Assembly (NCBI GenBank): GCA_002011355.1
Contig: MTNE01000151.1
Coordinates: 1 to 27,479, forward strand
Reading direction: 5' to 3'
Length of the DNA stretch: 27,479 bases
From: Thermoplasmatales archaeon JdFR-43
GTDB lineage: Archaea > Thermoplasmatota > E2 > UBA202 > JdFR-43
Position 1 is the first letter of the stretch; every line of letters starts with the position of its first letter. Made by a program: the position numbers and the translations under genes. Below, piece after piece: positions 1 to 5,368 of the stretch. Below the pieces are notes generated by a model that saw nothing but the letters and a program-made list of their open reading frames with translations, was not told the DNA's origin and made no database searches.

Positions 1-102
1 ATCTACTGCACAAAGCCCGACTGTGATCGCAGCGTCAACAGCTGCATCTGGGGTGGCTGTGCCTGTGAGCATGCGAGGTTCGAGGAGGTCGATGCCAAAT
101 GA
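1..102 (+). CDS. C-terminal part of a Cys-rich small protein (truncated by window edge)
   Basis: Frame 1 is open from the first base to TGA at 100-102 (33 residues seen). It holds five cysteines in the order C-x4-C-x6-C-x4-C-x-C, a likely zinc-binding module. The Cys spacing resembles the 37-aa protein at 1885-1998 (C-x4-C-x7-C-x5-C), so the two may be relatives. The tail EEVDAK is written by the GAGGAGGT Shine-Dalgarno site of the next gene, whose ATG overlaps this stop as ATGA. The start lies outside the window. Function unknown. Confidence 0.55.
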   Translation: MYCTKPDCDRSVNSCIWGGCACEHARFEEVDAK

Positions 103-371
103 TCCTCCTTTTTGTTGGAGAAGAAGATGCAAGAATCGTCGATCTCAGCAAAGCAAACATCATAGAACTTGACAAAGAAGTGCTGAGAGTAATTCTCATT
201 GACGATATCTGCGAATTCGCTCTTGACGACGGAAATGAACTCCCTCTGGATGTGGTGGTAAAGCTTGCAAATTACCTTGCCACCAACAAAAACAGAGAAT
301 ATCTCGTGGTGAACTTTGACGCCCTCATAAAGGAGATAAAAGAAGAGATGCTGAGGAGGGCTGATGCCTGA
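99..371 (+). CDS. Small acidic protein of unknown function (90 aa)
   Basis: I do not recognise this family. The protein is acidic and looks compact and soluble, with a hydrophobic start (MILLFVG), then mixed helix and strand. The ATG overlaps the upstream stop (ATGA), and a GAGGAGGT site lies 9 bases upstream. It ends in RRADA because its last codons double as the Shine-Dalgarno and junction sequence for the next gene. Its TGA shares one base with the next ATG (TGATG). It belongs to the coupled left-module operon. Confidence 0.75.
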   Translation: MILLFVGEEDARIVDLSKANIIELDKEVLRVILIDDICEFALDDGNELPLDVVVKLANYLATNKNREYLVVNFDALIKEIKEEMLRRADA

Positions 372-376
372 TGCCC
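352..376 (+). repeat. Gene-junction repeat, copy 1 (25 bp, identical to 2688-2712)
   Basis: The 25 bases run from TGAGGAGGGCTGATG through CCTGATGCCC and recur without mismatch at 2688-2712. This copy encodes the C-terminal residues of the 99-371 protein and contains the Shine-Dalgarno site and start of the 371-685 gene. Degenerate relatives lie at about 670-690, 2231-2263 and 2471-2490. Confidence 0.85.
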
Positions 377-685
377 GAGTACTACCGAGAGATCAAACTC
401 TTCAAACACTCGTTCAACTTCTACTACGATTCTAAGCAACATAGATACAAGATAAGCATAGACTACGGTGAAAAGTACATCGATGTGACGAGAAAGGAAG
501 GAGAGACAATTTTCAAGTTCCTCAAACAGTTAAAGGAGTTCCTTGAGAGTCGAAGAAACATTCGAGATGGGTCCATTGTCGAAGAAGATTTCGACACCCT
601 GGAAGACAGAATGGACTTCGAAGACGAATGGGATTCTTGGGAGAAGGATCAGCTTGCTGAGGAAATTGCAATGGGTGATGCCTGA
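371..685 (+). CDS. Unknown acidic protein (104 aa)
   Basis: A soluble protein. The N-terminal half looks like strands (residues 8-40, aromatic-rich), followed by a basic helix (about 48-62) and a very acidic tail (about 70-100). The start is the second ATG of the TGATGCCTGATGCC junction, coupled to the upstream stop by a one-base overlap. The strand-then-helix region loosely resembles the part of the 1311-1679 protein after its zinc ribbon, but the match is too weak to name a family. It ends in GDA, again set by the junction. Confidence 0.75.
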   Translation: MPEYYREIKLFKHSFNFYYDSKQHRYKISIDYGEKYIDVTRKEGETIFKFLKQLKEFLESRRNIRDGSIVEEDFDTLEDRMDFEDEWDSWEKDQLAEEIAMGDA

Positions 686-834
686 TGCCATTCTACTGCA
701 ATGAGTGCGGAAGGAGGCTTATCTCTGAAGATGAAGCTGTTCAACACTTTATCGAAGCGCACCGTGATGTCTTGCTTGCAATGTTTATTGTGGAGGAGGG
801 TGATGTCATATGGATAAAAAACTGGAGGAGCTAA
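685..834 (+). CDS. Single C2H2 zinc-finger microprotein (49 aa)
   Basis: The ATG shares a base with the previous TGA (TGATG). Residues 5-26 fit a classic C2H2 finger: C5-x2-C8-x12-H21-x4-H26. After the finger comes a short hydrophobic helix (VLLAMFIV). The last 25 bases overlap the next gene, so the tail (DVIWIKNWRS) may be a by-product of that overlap. Such stand-alone fingers are common in archaeal viruses and plasmids and usually bind DNA or a protein partner. No target can be read from the sequence. Confidence 0.7.
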   Translation: MPFYCNECGRRLISEDEAVQHFIEAHRDVLLAMFIVEEGDVIWIKNWRS

Positions 835-1112
835 TACTGGAGGAACCCAAGAAAATCAGCAAAGAAGAGCTGGATGAAGTCTACGACGCATACAAAACTA
901 TAGAGCGCTTCTGCGAGCACATGAAAGAGCTGAGCTTTTACCACCTGGACTACTCCACAGAATCACATGCAAAAGATCTGAAGAGAGCTCTTAGAGCAAA
1001 TTTGATTCTTCTGCTTCGGTCGATTGTCAAGAAAAAGAGTATGTACTTGGATTTTGAGCCGGAAGATCAACGAATCTCTGCTTCCCATTTTCAAGCTGCC
1101 GAGAGATGTTGA
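810..1112 (+). CDS. Helical protein with an apparently replaced C-terminus (100 aa)
   Basis: The ATG is preceded by GGAGGAGGGTGAT. Residues 1-78 are strongly helical and charged and read like normal coding sequence. The last 16 residues (from about 85, ending QAAERC) come from DNA that in another frame encodes a paralog of the 1311-1679 C-terminus. The gene therefore seems to run out of its own frame into a transplanted segment, so its native C-terminus is probably lost. Function unknown. Confidence 0.65.
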   Translation: MDKKLEELILEEPKKISKEELDEVYDAYKTIERFCEHMKELSFYHLDYSTESHAKDLKRALRANLILLLRSIVKKKSMYLDFEPEDQRISASHFQAAERC

Positions 1113-1152
1113 GGATAAGATCAGATAGTTCTGTGGTGGGGTGATAGCGTGC
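1062..1152 (+). pseudogene. Out-of-frame remnant of a paralog of the 1311-1679 gene
   Basis: Read from 1063 in a different frame from the gene it overlaps, the DNA gives KINESLLPIFKLP, then DVEDKIR, a TAG at 1126-1128, then FCGGVIAC. The 1311-1679 gene at 1571-1670 gives KIKENLLPIFEIP, then KVKEEIRRFCGE and VIAAC. The match includes the shared GAAGATCAA start and the TGAT-GC junction that follows, so a gene end plus its junction was copied or recombined here. Confidence 0.7.
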
Positions 1153-1307
1153 AGTCCCTCCAGCTCCCCCTGAGGAAGCTCAAAATAGACGATCAGGAAT
1201 TCCTCGACTGGCTCGGTAGGATCCCAGAGCCAGAACGCCACAGGCACAGCCCCGACTTCTTGGCTACACTTTTCATCGTCAAGAAAGCCATCGAGGCGGA
1301 GGTGTAG
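1149..1307 (+). CDS. Small protein of unknown function (52 aa)
   Basis: GTG start behind GGGGTGATAGC, a Shine-Dalgarno site 6 bases upstream. The product is amphipathic and helical (LRKLKIDDQEFLDWL, later FLATLFIVKKAIEAEV), so it could be a small helical adaptor. Its last codons contain the GGAGGTG site for the next gene, which starts 4 bases after the stop. No recognised domain. Confidence 0.6.
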   Translation: MQSLQLPLRKLKIDDQEFLDWLGRIPEPERHRHSPDFLATLFIVKKAIEAEV

Positions 1308-1310
1308 TTT

Positions 1311-1679
1311 GTGAACTGCTCAAGCTGCGGCAACACCAGCTGCTTCGAACCCCTTGACGACAACACCTACGTCTGCTGCGAATGCGGCGCGGTCATCGAA
1401 CCTGAACTGACAATCCCGCTCGGCGAGACATGGAGCGGCTTCGAATTCATCAAAATCCGCAAATACAAGCGAAAGCAGGGCTACAAAATCACATTCATCC
1501 GCAGATACTGGAGCGGCAAATACCGCACACTCGCAACAGAACAAGCCCAGACAGCAGACGAAATCATCCAGAAGATCAAAGAGAACCTACTCCCGATTTT
1601 CGAGATTCCAGAGAAGGTCAAAGAGGAGATCAGGAGATTTTGCGGGGAAAGAGAGGTGATTGCAGCATGCCGGATTTGA
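1311..1679 (+). CDS. Zinc-ribbon protein (122 aa)
   Basis: GTG start with GGAGGTG 6 bases upstream. The N-terminus is a TFIIB-type zinc ribbon: CSSC at residues 3-6 and CCEC at about 22-25. A basic strand-rich middle (KIRKYKRKQGYKITFIRRYW) and a helical C-terminus (about 80-120) follow. The basic middle suggests nucleic-acid binding, but this is inference. A paralogous copy of the C-terminal 30 residues survives at 1062-1152. It overlaps the next gene by 13 bases. Confidence 0.75.
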   Translation: MNCSSCGNTSCFEPLDDNTYVCCECGAVIEPELTIPLGETWSGFEFIKIRKYKRKQGYKITFIRRYWSGKYRTLATEQAQTADEIIQKIKENLLPIFEIPEKVKEEIRRFCGEREVIAACRI

Positions 1680-1906
1680 AAACAATAAAAAATCAGTCCA
1701 CTGAGACAGCAATTACCCATCTAAAGATCAGTCTTTCATCCCTTAAAACAGCAACCTTAATCCTCGCAGATAACTATCCGCTTCTTGCCAACCGGCTGAA
1801 GAACAACTACGAGGAGATTAAGGACATTGTAGTGCTTTTGGAGAGGAGGACTATTGATGAAAAGCGATTTGAGGAGGGAGAGCCATGTCCGGATCTTGGA
1901 AACTAA
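1667..1906 (+). CDS. Helical protein of unknown function (79 aa)
   Basis: I take the ATG at 1667, 7 bases after GAGGTGAT, although the frame is open further upstream inside the previous gene. The product is mostly two or three amphipathic helices (about 10-60) with a Glu-rich tail. The tail lies over the GAGGAGGGAGAG Shine-Dalgarno region of the next gene. No domain recognised. Confidence 0.65.
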   Translation: MPDLKTIKNQSTETAITHLKISLSSLKTATLILADNYPLLANRLKNNYEEIKDIVVLLERRTIDEKRFEEGEPCPDLGN

Positions 1907-1998
1907 CAACCTACTGCTCCGAATCCCATTGCCTGCACTACCACAAGGGACACTGCCACTTCGACGGCTACTGCGCGAGGAAATCTTACAGGGCGTGA
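1885..1998 (+). CDS. Cys/His-rich zinc-binding microprotein (37 aa)
   Basis: The ATG follows GGAGGGAGAGCC and overlaps the previous gene by 22 bases. The 37 residues contain four Cys and five His (C11, C16, C24, C30), so it is almost certainly a small zinc-binding fold. Spacing resembles the truncated protein at 1-102. It ends AYR-like before TGA at 1996-1998, inside the GTGATAGCATGC junction that serves the next gene. Role unknown. Confidence 0.65.
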   Translation: MSGSWKLTTYCSESHCLHYHKGHCHFDGYCARKSYRA

Positions 1999-2002
1999 TA
2001 GC

Positions 2003-2248
2003 ATGCATGTCACCCTCAAAGAGGTCTCAGCCAAGGAAACCCTGAAAGACAGCACCTTCAAGGCCAAGCTTGAAGGAGAGGGCATCGTCGATATAACCAT
2101 AACCATCAAGGCGGAAACTGCTGAAGACCTCAGAGATGCAATTCCTCTCCTGCAAAAGGGAGCTGTTTTCGAACTGAAACTCATCCCGCTCCAGAGAGAG
2201 AACTACTCTCTCAGCGATTTTCAGATCCTCGAGGGGGCTGATGCTTAG
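2003..2248 (+). CDS. Unknown beta-rich protein (81 aa)
   Basis: The ATG lies 4 bases after the previous stop, in the GTGATAGCATGC junction. The protein has alternating strands (TFKAKLEGEGIVDITITIK) followed by a helix (AEDLRDAIPLLQKG) and another strand, so it looks like a small compact alpha/beta fold. It ends in GADA, the signature of the CTGATGC junction. Function unknown. Confidence 0.7.
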   Translation: MHVTLKEVSAKETLKDSTFKAKLEGEGIVDITITIKAETAEDLRDAIPLLQKGAVFELKLIPLQRENYSLSDFQILEGADA

Positions 2249-2255
2249 GTGATGG

Positions 2256-2480
2256 ATGATGCCAGATCCAAAGCGCTTCTGCCGCTGGGATCTGCCACCT
2301 AAGACCGACAAAGAATGGGAGTGCCGCTACTGCGAGTTCCGCGACATCTGTTCTGTCGAGGAAGTCCACTCCCAGCGGGATAATGTTGCGATTTTGCCTT
2401 CTTCGTCTGCACACCTCCACTCTCGCCGTCCACCACATCCCGAAACTGGGAGTGGGCATGATATTGGAGCAGAGGGATGA
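2256..2480 (+). CDS. Cas4/RecB-like Cys-cluster fragment with an odd C-terminal half (74 aa)
   Basis: Starts at ATG 2256 or 2259 after AGGTGATGG. Residues 9-32 (C9, then WECRYCEFRDIC) resemble the iron-sulfur Cys cluster at the C-terminus of Cas4/AddB-type PD-(D/E)XK nucleases, but no nuclease domain is present, so this is a remnant or a stand-alone Cys module. From about residue 40 the protein turns His/Pro/Ser/Arg-rich and uses CGN Arg codons unlike its neighbours. This half lies between 10-bp inverted repeats and reads better on the other strand (see findings). Confidence 0.55.
   Translation: MMPDPKRFCRWDLPPKTDKEWECRYCEFRDICSVEEVHSQRDNVAILPSSSAHLHSRRPPHPETGSGHDIGAEG
2366..2455. repeat. 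10-bp inverted repeat bounding a 70-bp, possibly inverted segment
   Basis: CCACTCCCAG at 2366-2375 and its exact reverse complement CTGGGAGTGG at 2446-2455 enclose 70 bp inside the 2256-2480 gene. Flipping the interior keeps the reading frame open to the same stop. Confidence 0.7.
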
Positions 2481-2486
2481 TGCTTG

Positions 2487-2690
2487 ATGTCTCGGAATGT
2501 TTACATCTGTCCGATATGTGCAGGGAAGTACCACAAAGTCGAATCTGTCCCATTTGAGTATGGGTTTGGAATTGAAAAGACACTCATAGATGGAAAAGAA
2601 GCTGAACAAGTGATGTTTCCACCATCGAGACTCAGAAAGTGCATAGATTGCGGTAAGAAGACCAGATATGCGTGGAGAATTAGAAAGTGA
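2487..2690 (+). CDS. Zinc-ribbon protein (67 aa)
   Basis: I take ATG 2487; a TTG directly before it is also in frame. CPIC at residues 8-11 and CIDCGKK at about 53-59 form a two-knuckle zinc ribbon with strand-rich sequence between them. The C-terminus is basic (KKTRYAWRIRK). Possibly nucleic-acid binding. The junction before it is the variant TGATGCTTGATG. The stop at 2688-2690 begins the second 25-bp junction repeat. Confidence 0.7.
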   Translation: MSRNVYICPICAGKYHKVESVPFEYGFGIEKTLIDGKEAEQVMFPPSRLRKCIDCGKKTRYAWRIRK

Positions 2691-2712
2691 GGAGGGCTGA
2701 TGCCTGATGCCC
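2688..2712 (+). repeat. Gene-junction repeat, copy 2 (25 bp, identical to 352-376)
   Basis: Same 25 bases as at 352-376, but here the upstream gene stops at the first three bases, so the repeat is not in the frame that encodes RRADA in copy 1. Its conservation is therefore at DNA or RNA level, not protein level. Confidence 0.85.
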
Positions 2713-3102
2713 CTGCTATTCAAACCTGAACACGTCAAATTGATCCTGGAAGGCAAGAAAACGCAGACTCGCAGAATCTGGAAGAGGCCGAGAGTAAAGG
2801 TAGGAGGAGTTTACAGGGCCAAAACAAAGCTCTACTCGAGCGAATATTTTGCGTTGATCAGAGTTACTGGTCTGCACAAAGAGAGACTTGGAGATATCAG
2901 CGACGAGGACATCAAAAAAGAGGGATACAACTCTTTAGAAGAGTTTAAGCAGGCTTGGGAGTGCATTTACGGTTCTTGGAATCCAGAACAGGAGGTCTGG
3001 GTTGTCGAATTCCAGCTGATTCCGTGGTGGCTTGCTGGAATATCATTTGGATTAGCGGCGATTCTGAAACCACAGGAGGTTGATCCTAATGAGCTACCTT
3101 AA
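2707..3102 (+). CDS. ASCH-domain protein (131 aa)
   Basis: Residues 1-105 fit the ASCH fold (PUA-like, linked to RNA binding and base modification). Visible features are KPEHVKLILEGKKTQTRR with the typical G-x-K-x(n)-RR, then a strand RVKVGGVYRAK and the late YGSWNPEQEVWVVEF. ASCH proteins are frequent in phages. A short hydrophobic stretch (WWLAGISFGLAAIL, about 107-120) is unusual and may be a membrane-associated or packed helix. Start is the second ATG of the 25-bp junction. The tail QEVDPNELP overlaps the next gene's Shine-Dalgarno site and start. Confidence 0.8.
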   Translation: MPLLFKPEHVKLILEGKKTQTRRIWKRPRVKVGGVYRAKTKLYSSEYFALIRVTGLHKERLGDISDEDIKKEGYNSLEEFKQAWECIYGSWNPEQEVWVVEFQLIPWWLAGISFGLAAILKPQEVDPNELP

Positions 3103-3454
3103 ACTTCTTGCTGTGCTTTTAGTTCTCTGGGCTATTGGAGGAGCTCTAACATATCCTGTGGGAGAGAGCATAGTGGTGGATCAAGATAGAGTTCATTGCT
3201 CACTCAAAGATGGAGAAATCTACTGCCAAATAGATCCAGGAATCTACATTAAACCACATTCCTTTCATCTGAAAGAGAGCGGCAAAGTAGAGATAGTGTA
3301 CTATCCTTCTTCATTCCTCAATGAGTATCAGTGGAGAGTCCTAGGGATACTCTTTTTTGCATTGATTCTTGGTATGGTGTTCTTAATTTGGCTTCTTGAA
3401 GAAGATAGCAGCGAGAAAACTAAGCAAGAGGAGGTTGATTCTTGTGATCCCTGA
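3089..3454 (+). CDS. Membrane protein with small ectodomain (121 aa)
   Basis: ATG 3089 follows AGGAGGTTGAT. An N-terminal hydrophobic helix (about 4-22, LLAVLLVLWAIGGAL) could be a signal anchor. A mainly strand ectodomain follows (about 25-80, two cysteines that could form a disulfide), then a second helix (about 83-103). The acidic tail ends EEVDSCDP. The layout suggests a surface-exposed loop between two membrane helices. No family recognised. Confidence 0.7.
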   Translation: MSYLKLLAVLLVLWAIGGALTYPVGESIVVDQDRVHCSLKDGEIYCQIDPGIYIKPHSFHLKESGKVEIVYYPSSFLNEYQWRVLGILFFALILGMVFLIWLLEEDSSEKTKQEEVDSCDP

Positions 3455-3824
3455 GGCAACGAGCAGATTTACATATATCTCGTTCAACACGAGCGACTAC
3501 TACTATTACGGAAAAGAATACGTAGATCTAACATTCTCCATTGTGATGACGACTTTAGTAATATTGCTTGCTGTTGCTGTTCTGGGTTTTTATATTGCTC
3601 TCCGTCCTTCTACGGATTTGGAGCGTGATATCAGAGCTGTTAAAGCCTATCTTCTCAAATTCGGAAAAGGTCTCGCTTACATCGGCGTCGGATTGGCCAT
3701 TTTCGCATTCACAATTGACGACAAGTGGATGGCCATCACGGGGCTGATTATGGCGGTTGTCGGATTGCTGCTGAAAGATTTGAAGGAGGTTGATTCCGAT
3801 GCGCTGCCTTCTCTGCAACACTGA
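3444..3824 (+). CDS. Polytopic membrane protein (126 aa)
   Basis: I choose GTG 3444 because its distance to GAGGAGGTTGAT is the same as at the neighbouring starts 3089 and 3799; an in-frame start further up would lie inside the previous gene. A Tyr-rich N-terminus (DYYYYGKEYVD) precedes one membrane helix (about 29-51) and a pair (about 77-112). It ends KEVDSDALP, again set by the next Shine-Dalgarno site. Function unknown. Confidence 0.7.
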   Translation: MIPEATSRFTYISFNTSDYYYYGKEYVDLTFSIVMTTLVILLAVAVLGFYIALRPSTDLERDIRAVKAYLLKFGKGLAYIGVGLAIFAFTIDDKWMAITGLIMAVVGLLLKDLKEVDSDALPSLQH

Positions 3825-4068
3825 AACTCAGGATGGCCTGATCCACGAAGGCAGAGTGATCTGCAACACATGCCTCGAGAGACTCAGCGAAGATCTCCCA
3901 CTCAAGAAAATCCGTGCCCTGATAGAGTACATCTCATACCTCGAAGATGCCAAACTCCTCCTCGAGTCAGCGAGCAGATTCGACTTCGCCACAGACGATA
4001 TCCAGAAAGCAATCTCCATCGTCAGGGATCTCCTCGATCGCCTCACCGTCAGGCTGGTGAGAGCATGA
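3799..4068 (+). CDS. Zinc-finger plus helical-hairpin protein (89 aa)
   Basis: ATG 3799 follows AAGGAGGTTGATTCCG. Residues 3-25 hold two Cys pairs (CLLC at 3-6 and CNTC at about 22-25), a small treble-clef or ribbon-like knuckle. Residues 35-88 form two long amphipathic helices. Such zinc-helix proteins often mediate protein-protein contact. It overlaps the next gene by ATGA. Confidence 0.7.
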   Translation: MRCLLCNTETQDGLIHEGRVICNTCLERLSEDLPLKKIRALIEYISYLEDAKLLLESASRFDFATDDIQKAISIVRDLLDRLTVRLVRA

Positions 4069-4307
4069 AAAGTCTCTACATTGTAAAAAGAATCAATGAG
4101 ACGACTTATGAGGTCTACCCTCTTCCACAATATCTTGATCCGATTTTTTATGGTCTACTGATACTATTTGTCTTTCTCATCATCTCTGCAGTGTATTTAG
4201 TACACAGAGAACAGAAAATCAAGAAAGAAAGAATCGCAGAACTTCAAAGGCTGAATAATATTCTTGAAAGACTTGAGAAGAGATTTAAGGAGGATGATGA
4301 CCAGTGA
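4065..4307 (+). CDS. Single-span membrane protein with coiled coil (80 aa)
   Basis: Coupled start (ATGA). A short polar N-terminus is followed by one membrane helix (about 26-46, FYGLLILFVFLIISAVYLV) and a charged coiled-coil tail (about 48-77, REQKIKKERIAELQRLNN), probably cytoplasmic by the positive-inside rule. Its last codons contain GGAGGATGATGACC, the ribosome site for the next gene. The layout recalls small phage membrane proteins, but no homology is claimed. Confidence 0.7.
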   Translation: MKSLYIVKRINETTYEVYPLPQYLDPIFYGLLILFVFLIISAVYLVHREQKIKKERIAELQRLNNILERLEKRFKEDDDQ

Positions 4308-4963
4308 ACCGCACCAAAATCGAGTGGACCGATTACACTTGGAACCCTGTGACTGGCTGCCTGCACAGCTGCTCCTACTGCTATGGTCGCAAGATTGCCA
4401 ACCGATTTAGGTCCATATTCCCAAATGGGTATAAGCCCACATTCCACCCTGAGAGGTTGGAAGAACCTTACAATCTCAAGAAATCGTCAAAAATTTTCGT
4501 TTGCTCAATGGGTGACCTCTTCGGCAACTGGGTTCCTGCAAAGTGGATCAAAGCCGTAATCAAGGTCGCCGAAGATAATCCACAGCATATTTTCCAGTTT
4601 TTGACAAAAAATCCAGCAAGATACGAAGAGTTCAGATTCCCCAAGAATTGCTGGCTTGGAACCACAGTTACGAGTTATTTAGATCAAGATAGAATACTTC
4701 AATTACCGAGATACGAAGAAAACTATAGAACTCTTAACTTCGTAAGCTTCGAGCCTCTTCTTGGTGAAGTTTATCTCGAAGACTGGATTTGGGGTTACAT
4801 TGACTGGGTAATCGTAGGTGCTCAAACCAACCCGTACAAACCGCCAAAGCCAGAATGGGTCAAACACATTATCCTTGAAGCAAAGAAGGCTGGAAAACCG
4901 GTTTTCCTCAAGAATAACCTCCGCTGGCCCGAGAAGATTCAGGAGTTTCCGCTAAGGAGGTAA
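4304..4963 (+). CDS. Gp37/Gp68 (DUF5131) family radical-SAM-like protein (219 aa)
   Basis: Starts at GTG 4304, overlapping the upstream stop (GTGA), with GGAGGATGAT upstream. The opening KIEWTDYTWNPVTGC is the hallmark of the phage Gp37/Gp68 family. Cysteines C19-x3-C23-x2-C26 (CLHSCSYC) form a radical-SAM-type [4Fe-4S] site. Later conserved-looking blocks are FVCSMGDLFG, IFQFLTKNPARY and FVSFEPLLGE. The family occurs in phages and archaeal elements; its substrate is not established and a DNA- or RNA-modifying role is only suspected. Length is near normal. Confidence 0.88.
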   Translation: MNRTKIEWTDYTWNPVTGCLHSCSYCYGRKIANRFRSIFPNGYKPTFHPERLEEPYNLKKSSKIFVCSMGDLFGNWVPAKWIKAVIKVAEDNPQHIFQFLTKNPARYEEFRFPKNCWLGTTVTSYLDQDRILQLPRYEENYRTLNFVSFEPLLGEVYLEDWIWGYIDWVIVGAQTNPYKPPKPEWVKHIILEAKKAGKPVFLKNNLRWPEKIQEFPLRR

Positions 4964-4966
4964 ACA

Positions 4967-5368
4967 ATGCCTAAACTCAGATTTCCATCGAACGTGGTCG
5001 TACTCACATCAAAACTCGCTGGAATACTTGCAGTAACTGAGTCCGTACATGTTGGAATATGGATCAACACACCTGCAGGCTTAGCAGTCTTTGTTTCTGG
5101 ATTCTTCCTGATATTTGTTGAGAGTGAGCCAGGAATATTCAAGTTTCCTCAAACTCTACCCACTTTTTTCGCAAAGGCAGCTGGGATAATAATACTCAGC
5201 CTATCTACCGTGATTGCTGGAATTTTGAAGTTAAGTCAGACCACCGTGGTTGCTGGAATACCATTCTTCACTCAAACAATTGTGCCAGATATCATTGGTT
5301 TCACCATGTTCTTTGCTGGGTGTTTCGCCATATTCGTTGAATTTGAAGGGCATGACACTCAGGGCTAG
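4967..5368 (+). CDS. Hydrophobic protein with 12-residue repeats (133 aa)
   Basis: ATG 4967 has a strong GGAGG site 5 bases upstream. The protein is mostly hydrophobic but rich in Thr/Ser. AGI recurs at residues 72, 84 and 96 with exact 12-residue spacing (AGIIILSLSTVI, AGILKLSQTTVV, AGIPFFTQTIVP), and a similar unit begins at 18. Two related hydrophobic ends, VSGFFLIFVESE (about 43-54) and FAGCFAIFVEFE (about 116-127), suggest a duplication. It may be membrane-embedded or a small solenoid. Overlaps the next gene by 17 bases. Function unknown. Confidence 0.7.
   Translation: MPKLRFPSNVVVLTSKLAGILAVTESVHVGIWINTPAGLAVFVSGFFLIFVESEPGIFKFPQTLPTFFAKAAGIIILSLSTVIAGILKLSQTTVVAGIPFFTQTIVPDIIGFTMFFAGCFAIFVEFEGHDTQG

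Noticed and set aside
2211..2756. 181-codon minus-strand open frame
   Set aside because: It runs antisense to three coupled + strand genes with good ribosome sites, has no promoter or ribosome site, and its Trp/His/Pro-rich composition is typical of antisense reading. Part of it matters only for the inverted-segment idea.
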